Positions 1 to 10,570 of a DNA stretch of 64,000 bases are shown piece after piece. Location of the stretch: contig JAMXDE010000010.1 of NCBI GenBank assembly GCA_026770025.1, forward strand, positions 496,001 to 560,000. The letters run 5' to 3'. Made by a program: the position numbers and the translations under genes. The DNA is from Craspedostauros australis (lineage: Eukaryota > Bacillariophyta > Bacillariophyceae > Mastogloiales > Achnanthaceae). Numbering within the stretch: position 1 is the stretch's first letter; each line of letters opens with the position of its first letter. A model generated the notes under the pieces. That model worked only from the letters and a program-made list of their open reading frames with translations. It did no database searches and was not told the DNA's origin.

Positions 1-333
1 CCCACTCTCATATTTCGCACCAGTCGCGGACATGTGCCTACCCGCACCATGCGGTCGAGAAGTTCTGACGTAGAGGTCTGCCAGGCTTCCTGGTGTTTGC
101 TACAGCGGAGCACATGCATCGTCGTCTCTTCCTGCTGGCAGAACTGACACTTTGGCGTCTCTCGCTGACCAACCTGGTGCAGCTTCTTGTTGACTCCGAC
201 GAAGCCTGATGACCACTTTGAGACAAACTTTGCCACCTCTTTGTTCTTCTTGGCCGCGCGCGTCTTCTTGTATGTGTACCAGTCCACCTGCGTCAGTTGA
301 TCTTCGTCCCACTGGAACTTGATGCCCAATAGG
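1..333 (-). pseudogene. Zinc-finger tail of the LINE-like element
   Basis: In a frame shifted by one base relative to the RNase H section, the minus strand encodes a basic stretch (KKTRAAKKNKEVAKF) followed by CQFCQQEETTMHVLRC. This is a C-x2-C ... H-x4-C arrangement typical of the C-terminal nucleic-acid-binding finger of such polyproteins. The change of frame lies near position 330. The sequence is still open at the left edge of the window. Confidence 0.7.
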
Positions 334-1273
334 TAGCTGCGTCGGCAGACTGCAGCAGCTCGTGGAGCTCCTTCGCGTCCACATGCGAGTAGTCGGCGTT
401 GCGGAGACGTAACCTCCATCTGTTTGTAGACGTGTGCCACCTTTTCACCCGACGTCGGTTCTCTGTCAGGCTCCCGAACTGCTTGGCGTGGTCGTCAACT
501 ACAACATTGACTTTCTCCAGCGTTGTCAGTTGCTTGCCAGTGTCATCCTGGTGGCCTTTCACCCACTTCCAGTGCAGTATCGCCAGAATCCTGTGCTGCA
601 GCTCTCAAATCTCAGTCAGGACATCCCAGTCGCGTTGGCCTGGGCGTAGCCCATCCTCTTGGGCCTGCAACATCGCCTGCTTGCCGTCAAGTGCAATGGT
701 AATCGCACACAAGGCGTCCAGACCTCGCTTCCTGGCAATCACGGTAAGCGACGCCCAGATTCCCGCGAGTTCGCTTCTGTAAGCACTTTGCGCTTCGGAC
801 GGGCCCGGGACGAACGTCTGGCATGTCATGCTTGCTGTTGTCGCCTCGTCGTACAGAATAGAAGCCGCGGTCCCTCTGGAATCTTTGAATGATCCGTCAC
901 TCACTACGAGCAGCTGGGATCTCCGTGCAGCGCACTTGGCCTCCTCAAGACTCAGTTCGCCTTGCAGATTCTCCACTGGGTCGTAGGGTTCTTCGCGCTC
1001 ATCGATCGGCTGTGCCAATCCGACGAAGCTGTCCCACATCATGCCGGTTTCCGTGAGAGTCACCGAGACACGTTTGGCTCCTGTTGGGAGACTGTCTGCT
1101 GTCCCTCGCCAAGAGTAGAGCTGTCTGCGGGTTCTGCTGTTTCGACGAAGCGAATATCGCTGTAGGGGCTGTGTCCCCGTGTCGAATATATCATGGCCGT
1201 AGGTATCCTTCCACCACCGCCAGGACCCATTGTCGCGGTACCACCTACCGAGCGGCTCGTGCAGGAGAAGGCC
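293..1273 (-). pseudogene. RNase H domain of the LINE-like element, split by TGA
   Basis: The frame of the reverse transcriptase continues without an indel after its TGA. It reads VVSDGSFKDS (first acidic residue), SAYRSELAG (glutamate), ALDGKQAM (aspartate) and, after a second in-frame TGA at 605-607, WVKGHQDD and VVVDDHAK, which fit the end of an RNase H fold. All four acidic positions of the family are recognisable. Because both interruptions are substitutions and not frameshifts, the protein is easily recognised on both sides of each stop. Confidence 0.8.
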
Positions 1274-4200
1274 TCAAAAACACGTGGACTTGCACCAGTG
1301 TTGCCATTCTTGCCACCATCCGCTTGGTAGTCGCTCCAGCTGGTTGGCCCAGCGCTTGGGTATGCAAGACGCCATGGTGCCGTCGTGAGCCTCGCCGAAT
1401 ATCCTTGTGCCATTGGCCAATACAATGTCAGACAAGCGTAGCACTCCCAACTTCTGGCGCACCATGTTCAGGTGACGGAGCTGTGCTCCTTTGATGCTTT
1501 GTTCCAGCCAGATATCCGTGAGGAAGCTGTCTCCTTCCCGTTGGACCTTCGCTGTCATTGTCTTGTAAATCTGGATGATGGTGTCTTGGAGTTGTTGCCA
1601 TAGCCCCGTCACCCAGCACTGTGTGGCACAGTGGCCCACACTGTCGAAGGGGTACTGGAAAATAGATCTGCCCGTTCCCAGCTCTTCCTTGAGTGCCAGA
1701 ATAGAGCATTCGATCATCTTTCCTGTCTGGGTTCTTCGATGCACCTCATCAAATGCAAGCTGTATTTGTGAAATCAGCTGGGCGTTGGCCGGGTTAATGA
1801 TTCCCAACCCGCCAAGCAAGGTTGTGCCGTACACAAGGGCCCATGGGAAGTTCCTGGACACTCCCATTTTTGGAAGTGACGCCAGCAGCGCCGGAGCCAT
1901 GATTCGTCGCCATTGTTGTCTGGAAAGCTGCGTCATTGGCAGGGCATACTCGATCGTCTTCAGGAACCTCAGCGATAGCGCCGACTTAGCGTCTTCCGGT
2001 GATATCTGTGCTGTCTGCATTCTGTCTCCGAAATCCTCGGCCTTCGCTCGCATCCTCTGCATCTGCTCTGTCTGGTCGCCGTCGAAATCAATGAACACTC
2101 CCAGTTTGAACAGGGGATGGTCCATCGTCTTGTAGGGTATCTCTGGCCTGACACCATTTCTTTCCTCGATTTGGATGGTGGTGCGGGTGTCGACGTCCTT
2201 CCAGCCCCACTCGTCTTTGATGAACTCGGGCTGGATGGCCCACCAAGCTGACTTAGCAGGAACCAACGCCCCGCCTGTCACTCTCAACAGCCGGCTCCAG
2301 TCGTGGACCATACTCTTGAATGCCTCCATGTCGGCTCCTTCGCTGCCTGTGACCTCCAGTTGGACCAGATCCGTGTTGTCAACAAACGCCGAGCCGAGGA
2401 TCTCAATGACCTCTCCGTCGGGCGTCGTCACTTGGGATGCATGCCCCAACTTGAGCATAGCATTGAACATCACGGAGCTGATGACGGCCCAAATCGCAGG
2501 GCCCGCTCCATTGCCTTGTCCAATGCCATGCATTTCACAGTCTGGGCCTCGACGGTATGACCTATCTGACACCCCGTACGCTGTGCTGATGCGGTGGTCG
2601 GCATCTCGAAGGGTCTTGAACATGCTCCACATGGCTGCCCCATTTGCGCCTGCCGCTATCATCGCAGATGCCACAAAGTTGGGGACGATCCTGTTGCAAC
2701 ACGACTTGGCATCATTCGAGCAGAACCCAATCGCCACCTTCTGTTGGAAACCCAGATCAACACTCAGCCTCTTGTTCAGGGCGGCACTCATGGCAGATTT
2801 GCATTTCCTGCTGCCAAATTGAAACCCGGACAACCAGCCTGCCTCCTCAGCAGTCTTCATCATTTGCCTGCCCAATCTCTTATTGTTCAGGTTGAACTGG
2901 GCGTCCATGAGTTGAATGGTCCTCATTTTCTCGATATTGAACACTTGGGCCTTCTTCAGGATCTCAACGTCTGTGATCCGTTGCCATGGTCGGGGTGAGT
3001 GTCCCGTCTGGTATGAGACATCACGCAACTGCACGTCCGTTCTAGCCAAGCTATCCACCATCATTGCTGCCTTGTAGTGGCCAAAATGTGGGTTGCTTGG
3101 CTCCGAGTTGGTGAGCTCTGTTTGTCGCTTCCACGCTTTCTGGTGATCCTCGACTGTGAGTTTGGTCTTGTCCTGTGCTATGGGCTCTAGTGCTGCGAGT
3201 AGGGTCCGGATCATGGGGTCAAGTTCGGCTGGAGACGTGCCCTCCTTGTTCACTTGTTGGGCTGCGAGTTCCGGTTGCCAGATACGATCCATGACACCCT
3301 TGTCTCGACCTGTCATACAGGGAGTACCGTTTGCTTGTGAGAACCTTCGCTTGTTCTCCCAGATACACGCGGTGACAATCTCATGTTGTTTGGTGCATTC
3401 ATGAAGCCTGCCATCTTCATCGGTGAACAGGACTTTGGTGGTCATTGACTTGTCCTGACTGAAGATCGCTCGGAGGCGGCCTGCTTGCTCCCTTTGTCTC
3501 TCACAGTTCAGCAGAAGATGTAGTGCAGTTTCGTATTCTTGATCATGAGCATCGTGGCGTTGCCTCGCAATCTCCACCAGGTAGTGTCGTTGCGCTTGTG
3601 TGTGATGTTTTTTCTGTGTGTAATAGGCTGCATATGCTTCAGACTGTTTCTGTTTCGCTTGCTCCAGCGTTGCCTCGCTGTCCAGCCCCACTGACTTCTT
3701 GGTGCGTTGTTGAAGGGACGAACTCACTTTGACACCGGACATGTGCTTCACTTCCAAGGACCAGAACTTGATCACGTTCCTTGCGTGTTGCAGGTCGGGA
3801 GACCACGCCACAGCACCCATTCTCAGCTTGCGACACTTCTTCTCTGCGTATCTTCTGATCTCATAGGTCTGCGCCAAGAGCTTGTCGTACTGGAGTTGTT
3901 GGGCAGGGGTCAGTCGCCATCCTTGAGATTTCGCCAGGCGCCATTTCTCTTGCACCCGTTCGCATATGTTGTGCTTTCCGTACTCTTCCAACAGTGTGTC
4001 ATTGTACTTCTGGGTGACATGTGGGTCACTGAGGACCAACCGCCTGGGCTGAGAGGTCCAGATGGGCTTCACGGCCACACCTAGGACTTGCTCGAAACCA
4101 ACGTCGACCCATACCGCTCTGTGGTTGGATGGTATGGCCTTGCCAAACCCCAGGTAGCCTGCCTTCTCCAGATGCACTCCTTCCGACACGAATATCGCGT

Positions 4201-4471
4201 CGATAGGCACGTTGTTTCGGTTTCTTTGTTGGGTAGCTTGCCTTGCCTGGTCTCCTGTTCTATTCCATACCGCGTTCTTCAGCCCTGTGGCCTCCAGAAG
4301 GCGAGCAGTGGTACTGTCCAGGACGTCGTCGTTGAGGTCGACCCCCAGTATAATAGTGTTGCCTTCAGTAGGCCATTTCCTGATCTCATTGGCCATGTTG
4401 TTGCCCCACGCCTCGTGCGGGTCTTCTTCCCGACCTGCCGCCGCCAGTACTCTCACCTGCTGGGACCACAC
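1274..4471 (-). pseudogene. Endonuclease remnant plus reverse transcriptase of the LINE-like element
   Basis: About 1065 codons are open. Residues 41-50 (ILGVDLNDDV) and the later SNHRAVW resemble the last motifs of AP-like endonucleases. The central part holds the polymerase: NDAKSCCNR fits motif A, GIGQGNGAGPAIW fits motif B, and AFVDNTD fits motif C. In motif C the second catalytic aspartate is asparagine (AAC at 2375-2377), which differs from GAC by one base. The first codon at 4471 is GTG and is not a credible start; a TAG lies 21 bases upstream. The reading frame continues in phase through a TGA at 1274-1276 into the RNase H part, so this was once a longer polyprotein. Confidence 0.85.
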
Positions 4472-4752
4472 TGTAGGCTGTTCACTCTGCTACATGCTAT
4501 GTCCCACATCGCAGCTACCGTTCCCCAGCGCAAAAAGCGTGGATGTGTCGCCGCATCTCCCAGCCTGCGAGCTGGAGCCCCGAAGCTGACCGCGTGGGCG
4601 CCGCCCCGTCTCCTGCCGTTGACGTCCAGTGACGCTTAGCGTAACATGCATGCTCTAACTACACCTACACTACCTAATGCACGCTATCTAATGCACACAA
4701 TCAAATACACCACAAGGACAGCAGCTTCCCCAACATCATCTGTTCCTGCCGG

Positions 4753-5148
4753 ATGAATGATGCAGAAAAACGAGGTGACACTAAGCGCCTACGGCGCATA
4801 GTTAAAGAATATAATCTATGTGGTAAACAACAACTACGACTTCTCCAAAACATGTCTCGACATGTGTGGAATTGGTTGCCTGAGGACAAGGCCTGCGCAG
4901 AGGCAAGGATCAGCTTCGTGCATGCTGCAACATGGCTGACTCAAACCGTTCACATCAACGTTAGTCTAGGAAAGAAACAAGACAATTCAAGAACAATGAA
5001 GATGCGAACCGAAGAAACATGTACGCTTATGATTGGATACAAAATTGTCAATTCATTTTACTTCCGCGTGGAGTTCGTATTTGGCGGGACTCTTCAAATT
5101 ACATGCCATGTCAAACGAAAGTTTCGTTTGACATGGCATGTAATTTGA
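4753..5148 (+). CDS. Small hypothetical ORF, weak support
   Basis: An ATG-started frame of 131 codons. The first 70 residues are basic and look protein-like (for example RRIVKEYNLCGKQQLRLLQ), but I recognise no family. The last 18 codons are made of the left arm and most of the right arm of the palindrome at 5091-5151, so the 3' end of this frame is fortuitous or the palindrome was inserted into an older gene. No splice context or conserved neighbour supports it. Confidence 0.15.
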   Translation: MNDAEKRGDTKRLRRIVKEYNLCGKQQLRLLQNMSRHVWNWLPEDKACAEARISFVHAATWLTQTVHINVSLGKKQDNSRTMKMRTEETCTLMIGYKIVNSFYFRVEFVFGGTLQITCHVKRKFRLTWHVI

Positions 5149-5151
5149 AGA
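5091..5151. repeat. Near-perfect 61-bp palindrome (30-nt arms, 1-nt centre)
   Basis: Bases 5091-5120 are exactly the reverse complement of 5122-5151, with a single G at 5121 between them. The match stops at the next pair outward. An extruded cruciform or RNA hairpin would have a 30-bp stem with essentially no loop. A 19-base part of the left arm and its flank recurs with one difference near 5211, so the palindrome belongs to a small repeat family in this spacer. Confidence 0.95.
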
Positions 5152-5633
5152 AGCGAAATTCTCATCCACCCCCCAAAATAAATGTCTCTATCAGGTTATT
5201 TTGGACCCTGGGACTCATCAAATTACATGCGATATCTCCCTAATCTCGCATTTTTGGTTGGTTTGAGCGGCCGAAACGGACGCCATACAGACGGACTATC
5301 CTTGTCGTAATAGGATGTGCGGTAGCCTGAGTCGAGGCCGTGGCCAGGCAGAACATCATTGTGTCCGCGGAGACCCCTGCCGGATTCTACCCCTGTGCAT
5401 TGGGAGAGTGGAATGCCTATTGCTCTGCTCCATTGTACTGCTCATAGTACGTGTGCTCGTATGGATGCCGCCGGCCTCCTCTGTAGAGTGTTGCCGTCCT
5501 TGCACCTTGGAGCACTTGGGCGTGCTCTGCCTTGCTGGGGCGAACTGATGCATACGAGTATAATTGCAGAGCACATAGTAATACTATATTATAATGTTAG
5601 ATGATACTTCACAGCACCCACCGAGTATTTCAA

Positions 5634-7553
5634 TTAATTTGCGAGTTTGTAGTCGATGAAGGCTTCGACATTCGCCAATATCTCAGCGGTGTGCTCCGAC
5701 ATGAGGGACTGCTGGCTCACTTTCCCCAGGCAGTTTTGGAAATGGTTGAGCACGTTCAATCGCCGAAAGATCTCCGCGTACAAATCATCGTCGCTGTAGA
5801 TATCTATGAGAGCATTCAGAGTCTCGCACACGAGCTGTGCAGAAGCACCAGTCTGCGGCAATTTCAACAAAGCGACTGTCATCTGTTCGACCACGGCATC
5901 GAGAGACGCGATGCCGCTGGTCACAGCAGATGCCAGCATCGAAAGGGTATCAATTTGCACACTTTCATCTGGCGTGCGTTCCAACATCTGATGCAGGACG
6001 AAATTGAAGTCGTCGCCGACGACCTGTGCTCGGCACACAGCGTACGATCGGGTAAACACGACCATTGCGGACGTCGCCCCGGTGACGTCGAGCGACTTTT
6101 TGAGCATCTGCCACAACTGGCCGAGCTTTCCGTTCTTCCCCAGTGCCTCGGCAAGGACCGTCTCGCCCATTGCGATGTTCGAAAGACAAGCCAGAGCCTT
6201 GGAGATGACCTCAACGACGTCAATCCGTAGGTTCGAAGCGGTCTCGTGAGGTGCAAGCCGATAACCACCGAGCACAAGCACCAAGTCAATGATGCGATCA
6301 ACGAACGGTTTCTGGCCCATGGCCTGTGCCAGCAGCAGATTGGACGCTTCATCTTGTTCCGATGACATGGCATCCTCGTCCTGCATCATGCTGCCGAGAA
6401 GATTGGCGGACACTTCCAGCGCAACGTGCAACGGGTTGACGCATTGTTCCCACTGTGAAACGGCAACCTGCATCTCCTGCTGACCGTCGACCCGCTCCCC
6501 GAACTTGGCCTTCTCTTGCCTTGGATTGGTCTTCTGCCGACGCGCGATGTCACGCGATGACTCCTTTCTCGTCTCCACCGCCTTCATGATGTCATCTTCG
6601 AGCATGCTGTCCTCCTGCTGAGTTTTCCAAAGTTTCTCCGATTCCACATATCTAGCTTCCAGCTTCCGAACTTCCTCTACGTCGACGGCGATGGAATCCA
6701 CCAACAGGTCAATCACATGTCTCAGGACGAGTTCGTGGCAGGCCTGCGAGGAACTTTGCTGGTGGCAAAGGACCAGGAAACCTGCGAAGTGGAGCTGGGA
6801 GATCGCTGGAAGATCTCGAAGGGATTTTGGTGAAGATGACACAATGGACTTGATGTCATTCCAGGCGTTCATCTCGGACAGACTGCGCAACATATCTGGG
6901 TTTTCGTCGATCGCTGAATGCAAAGCTCTGGCAGCGAAGAGCGCCATGTTGCTCATATTCCGCTCTACCAACTCGTCGCGCTGCCCCTCGAAGTTGATGA
7001 CGCACCTGAGAATCGACAGAAGACGTGGCCAGAAGACGTCGTAGCTTTCCTCGAGACGGTCGATCGCCTCTCCCGTCATTTCGATCAGGTAGCACAAGGC
7101 CTGGACGCAGGATGCAGCCAGGGCGCACCAGTGATTGCGCATGGTCTGCCGGTTGATCCCATCTTCGCAGTCTTGGATTCGGCCAAGGAACAGCGGCACC
7201 CATCCAGACGCCGTTGATTGATGCTCGGTCGGGAGCTGTGTTTTGGAGGAAAGGTAGAGGACAATGCAATCGGCAGCTGCGATGGCGCAGTCCAGGTTCT
7301 TGGACATCACTTGCTCCCGGATCGCCTGCAACAGCACCAGACTGATCTGCTTGCTTGATGGGCGAACGATGGATCCTTGCAACGTGATGAGCAGGTTGTG
7401 CTTCGTCTTCGTATCCCCGTGCTTCAGCTTGTGAATTGTGGGTGCATCGCTGTTAATGGAAGCAGCATGCGCGGCAGCAGCTGCAGAAGACGTGCCCTGC
7501 TGGGTGGCCTTCTTCCTCTGCCCCTTCGACTTGCGACGACTCTGCTTCCCCAT
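5634..7553 (-). CDS. HEATR3/SYO1-like ARM/HEAT-repeat protein
   Basis: A single-exon gene of 639 residues. The N terminus (MGKQSRRKSKGQRKKATQQG) is a short, strongly basic tail of the kind seen in the Syo1/HEATR3 family, which co-imports ribosomal proteins uL5 and uL18 into the nucleus for 5S RNP assembly. The remainder is alpha-helical and HEAT/ARM-like, with repeated leucine-rich helix pairs (for example ISLVLLQAIREQVMSKNLDCAIAAADCIVLYL). A charged, probably disordered loop lies near residues 325-360, as in family members with an acidic insertion. Start ATG is at 7551-7553 on the complement. It is divergent from the UTP5 gene across 846 bases. The family call rests on overall layout, not on a catalytic motif, so another ribosome-assembly HEAT protein is possible. 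Confidence 0.6.
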   Translation of the reverse strand: MGKQSRRKSKGQRKKATQQGTSSAAAAAHAASINSDAPTIHKLKHGDTKTKHNLLITLQGSIVRPSSKQISLVLLQAIREQVMSKNLDCAIAAADCIVLYLSSKTQLPTEHQSTASGWVPLFLGRIQDCEDGINRQTMRNHWCALAASCVQALCYLIEMTGEAIDRLEESYDVFWPRLLSILRCVINFEGQRDELVERNMSNMALFAARALHSAIDENPDMLRSLSEMNAWNDIKSIVSSSPKSLRDLPAISQLHFAGFLVLCHQQSSSQACHELVLRHVIDLLVDSIAVDVEEVRKLEARYVESEKLWKTQQEDSMLEDDIMKAVETRKESSRDIARRQKTNPRQEKAKFGERVDGQQEMQVAVSQWEQCVNPLHVALEVSANLLGSMMQDEDAMSSEQDEASNLLLAQAMGQKPFVDRIIDLVLVLGGYRLAPHETASNLRIDVVEVISKALACLSNIAMGETVLAEALGKNGKLGQLWQMLKKSLDVTGATSAMVVFTRSYAVCRAQVVGDDFNFVLHQMLERTPDESVQIDTLSMLASAVTSGIASLDAVVEQMTVALLKLPQTGASAQLVCETLNALIDIYSDDDLYAEIFRRLNVLNHFQNCLGKVSQQSLMSEHTAEILANVEAFIDYKLAN

Positions 7554-8399
7554 CTTGCTTCCGCTGGCGTTGCTGTTGCTGGTGCTGTTGTCTTGGCAAG
7601 ACTATTATTGTCGCTTGGCGATACAAGCACTTCAAATGCTGCAGCGTGGTGTCGCGTATTCGTGAGATGTCGTGCTCTTCTCCTTGCTATCTGCCACTCA
7701 CTCACTCACTCACTCACTCTCCCTCCCTTCAATGAGGTTGGCCTCCCCTCTTGTTGCGCAGTTGCGGATACTCGGGCGAGTACCTCTATTCCCCACACAG
7801 AGCAGGACAGCGCACATGTTCGTGGAAACACAGGAAGAAAACAGGAATGGTTGGTCTGTGTGCGCACAACCCGTGACTGAATCTACTCCGAATCATGGAT
7901 GGCGAAGTCTGTCCATCAATGCGTACCTCCTTCCCACCAGCCAAAATTGGCAACTGGCACAAAAAAAACTTATCTCCGCAAGTGAGAACACAACGAGAGC
8001 CGCGCCACGCGCCACGATGGTGGTGTGTCGAGAATACACCCATCAACACAAGGCGGTGCAGCGTCACTCGGATTAGCGCGTTTACTCACCACGGGCACAC
8101 TCTTGGCGTCAACACAGCCAACAAACCAAGAGGGTGGCACACGATACTCGCAGGTATACACGTAGAATACAATACAATACGATGCAATAAATGCAATACA
8201 ATACAATACAAAGTAGAATAGTATAATCGTAGGTATAGGAACATCATTGAGTAGCAGCGCGACCGTGCTGCATCGTATCGCATTGAATAAGTACGTACCA
8301 TACTCGCACGGTCGAGTCGAGTAGAGAGAGCAGAGCACACACAAGTACATCAACCATCAAGAACGCCACAAAGGGTCCACAGTACCAATAGCTCGCAAC
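7554..8399. promoter_or_regulatory. Divergent spacer between HEATR3-like and UTP5 genes
   Basis: This 846-base region must hold the 5' ends of both flanking genes, which point away from each other; both predicted products act in ribosome assembly. It contains an (actc)n microsatellite at about 7697-7722 and an aatac-type pentamer run at about 8165-8215. I see no certain TATA box or other named element. Confidence 0.5.
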
Positions 8400-9974
8400 A
8401 TGACGGAAGGAGATACAATGCCGATCTCGGCGTTCTCCGCCAGCGGAAAGTACGTGGCGGTGGCCGCTCCGTCTGTGCCTGGAAGAATCCAAGTCCACGT
8501 GTATGAGATCTCAGGCGATGCCTCCGCCTGCAAGCTCCACCTGACCATGGGCTATGCGGCTCAGGAAGGCCTCAAGAAGCTGGTGTTCTGCGGCGACGCC
8601 TTCGTTGTGGGCCTGGTCGGCACGACAAAAACCAGCATCGTCGTGTGGGATGTGACGCGCGGAATTTTCACAGATGCCATCGAAGCGGGGGAGGTCACGT
8701 TCCTAGATCTCACGACTCAGGTCGACCATGTGAACGAATCGCCGTCGCCGCAGTTCCACGCGCTCATCGGAGATGACAAGGGCCACCGGCTGCTTGTGCA
8801 ATCCTACGCCGGGGCCCTTTGCCGCAAGAAGATCAAGTGCGGGAAGTGGTCCACGTCCGATCAACGAGCAGCTTCATTCGCCATTTCCAAGACCGGCATC
8901 GCAGTTGTTTGCCACGACGGCGTCCGAATTATCAACCCGGCAACCGGCAAGAAGACAAAGGTCATCAAGGTCAATTCAACGCAGGTGGGCGTTGCGTACT
9001 GTTCCAATGATCCAAACACACTAATGGTGCTGTCGAAGGATGTTGGTTCCGTGGTTCTGCACAGCTCACGGAAGGATAAAGATACCGCGGTCGACGTTGG
9101 GCGCATGTCATCCTCGTCTGGATCTGGTCACATGGAAATCTGCAAGGGCGATGATGGAACTTACACAGCGTTGCTGGGTCGTTCAGTATTCTGTGGGAGC
9201 CACAGCTTTTCAACCAAGTGCACCATCCGCTCACCAGACCCATGCATCTTCAACGTGGGGAGTGCCACGGAAGTCATGTCCCTGAGAATGAACAAGGCAA
9301 ACGGAATGTCCCCAACAACCATCGCCATCACCAGCGAAACGCCGAAGGAGGTCATTCTGGACAATGACGCTGGAACTCGTGGCAAGCTGGGGGCCAAGCG
9401 GAAACTCGACTCGCAAATATCCGTGCTGGGTCCCGGTCAGTCCGGTGTGGAATCAGAGGCGGTTGCCCTGTCGGAAAAGAGAAGTAGAAGCAGTTCGGAC
9501 GCCAAGGACAACCTGGAGGACCTTCCCATCGCCGATCGACTGAAACAGCTGAACAAGCTCCTTGATTCGGAGCTCGAGGAAAAGGAGAAGACTGAAGCGG
9601 CCGGGTCATCTGGATTCGTTCCAAAGCTTGCGACCACGGAATCGCTGAAGGAGCTTCTTTCGCAAGGTCTGTCATCGCAGGACGCCTCGCTGCTCAAGCT
9701 CGCGTTCTCGGTGAGGGATACCGACACGATCGAAACAACTCTGAAAGATCTGAAGAATGTGCAAGTGGCGCAGGTCATCGATCAGCTGACAGCGCAGATC
9801 GCGTCCAATCCTCTCTCAGTCGACGCGCTATCAGGCTGGCTATCGGCCTCTCTTATGACAGGACGCTTCAGCAGAGAACAGCTGGGCACACTCCGGCACT
9901 TACTTTCGGAACGTGTGGAAAGTTTGCCTGACCTTATTCGGCTCGAAGGAAGACTCTCGGTTTACATCGACTAG
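8400..9974 (+). CDS. UTP5: UTP5/WDR43-type small-subunit processome protein
   Basis: A single-exon gene of 524 residues. The N-terminal two thirds has the spacing of a degenerate WD40 propeller (for example SIVVWDVTRG and a later VRIINPATGKKTKVIK). The C-terminal part from about residue 415 (LATTESLKELLSQGLSSQDA through RLEGRLSVYID) matches the Utp12 domain found in UTP5/WDR43, UTP4-complex partners and related proteins. A basic and serine-rich linker (EKRSRSSSDAK) joins them. In the family the protein belongs to the UtpA/t-Utp subcomplex that binds nascent pre-rRNA in the nucleolus. The length is shorter than human WDR43. It converges with the E1 gene. Confidence 0.8.
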   Translation: MTEGDTMPISAFSASGKYVAVAAPSVPGRIQVHVYEISGDASACKLHLTMGYAAQEGLKKLVFCGDAFVVGLVGTTKTSIVVWDVTRGIFTDAIEAGEVTFLDLTTQVDHVNESPSPQFHALIGDDKGHRLLVQSYAGALCRKKIKCGKWSTSDQRAASFAISKTGIAVVCHDGVRIINPATGKKTKVIKVNSTQVGVAYCSNDPNTLMVLSKDVGSVVLHSSRKDKDTAVDVGRMSSSSGSGHMEICKGDDGTYTALLGRSVFCGSHSFSTKCTIRSPDPCIFNVGSATEVMSLRMNKANGMSPTTIAITSETPKEVILDNDAGTRGKLGAKRKLDSQISVLGPGQSGVESEAVALSEKRSRSSSDAKDNLEDLPIADRLKQLNKLLDSELEEKEKTEAAGSSGFVPKLATTESLKELLSQGLSSQDASLLKLAFSVRDTDTIETTLKDLKNVQVAQVIDQLTAQIASNPLSVDALSGWLSASLMTGRFSREQLGTLRHLLSERVESLPDLIRLEGRLSVYID

Positions 9975-10570
9975 AAAATGAATCTTATGCGAGTATATAC
10001 CTGCTCTACCTCTGTGTGAGTGAGTGTGTGTGCGTCTATGTCTGTCTGTTTCTACTAGCAGAAACAGAGAGACAGAGGCAGGCTGGTCTGCCGAGGATCA
10101 CACACCTCAAAGAGCGGCTATGGCGCTTCACGCAGCACAAGATCATTCTCTCCTACTGTTAGAGTAAACGGAGTATGGTGATAGTACAAATGGTACATGG
10201 ACTATCAGTGTTCCAAGTAACATCCACTGCGATTCTTGTCGTGCACTGTACTGTACTGATACGTACTACTCTGCGAGTATGCAGGATTGTACGACTATGT
10301 ATGACTCTTTTCTCTCACTCTCTCTCCACAGAGAATCTATTATACATACATACACCTGGTACGTTGGATTTCGAGGGCGTGTATGTATGTATGTGCTTAT
10401 CCCTATAGTTCTGCACTCTACGATGATTGCATAAGTCCGGCATCATGTCAGTTCGTGCCGCATGGCCATTTGATCCCAGCTGGATTGAACTAAAGACTGT
10501 TTGCATGCTTCGGATCATTCTTTGTGGGAGGGGAATGGAATGACATGCAACAAGCAAGCGCAGATTGTCA
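9975..10570. other. Convergent 3' spacer between UTP5 and E1
   Basis: This holds the 3' ends of two converging genes. It is rich in short words such as gagta and gtact between about 10143 and 10290 and has tgtg/ctgt runs around 10015-10060. No coding sequence or RNA gene is supported. Confidence 0.5.

Larger units (their letters stand above)
1..4471 (-). mobile_element. Decayed non-LTR (LINE-like) retrotransposon, left end outside window
   Basis: Read on the minus strand the region gives, in order, the C-terminal part of an endonuclease/exonuclease/phosphatase domain, a reverse transcriptase, an RNase H domain and a cysteine/histidine zinc-finger tail. This is the layout of a LINE-type element. 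The frame is interrupted by a TAG at 4490-4492, by TGA at 1274-1276 and 605-607, and by a one-base shift near 330, so this copy looks dead or needs readthrough. The front half of the endonuclease is missing or unrecognisable upstream of 4471, as in 5'-truncated LINE copies. The 3' end lies beyond position 1, so target-site duplications cannot be checked. Confidence 0.85.
4472..5633. other. Gene-poor spacer, AT-richer than flanks
   Basis: This holds no gene I can support with confidence. It contains short imperfect repeats of taatgcac around 4674-4700, a 61-bp palindrome at 5091-5151, and a partial direct repeat: gggactcttcaaattacat at 5087-5105 recurs near 5211 as gggactcatcaaattacat, with one difference over that stretch. 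Base composition between about 4750 and 5250 is more AT-rich than that of the genes on either side. Confidence 0.6.
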
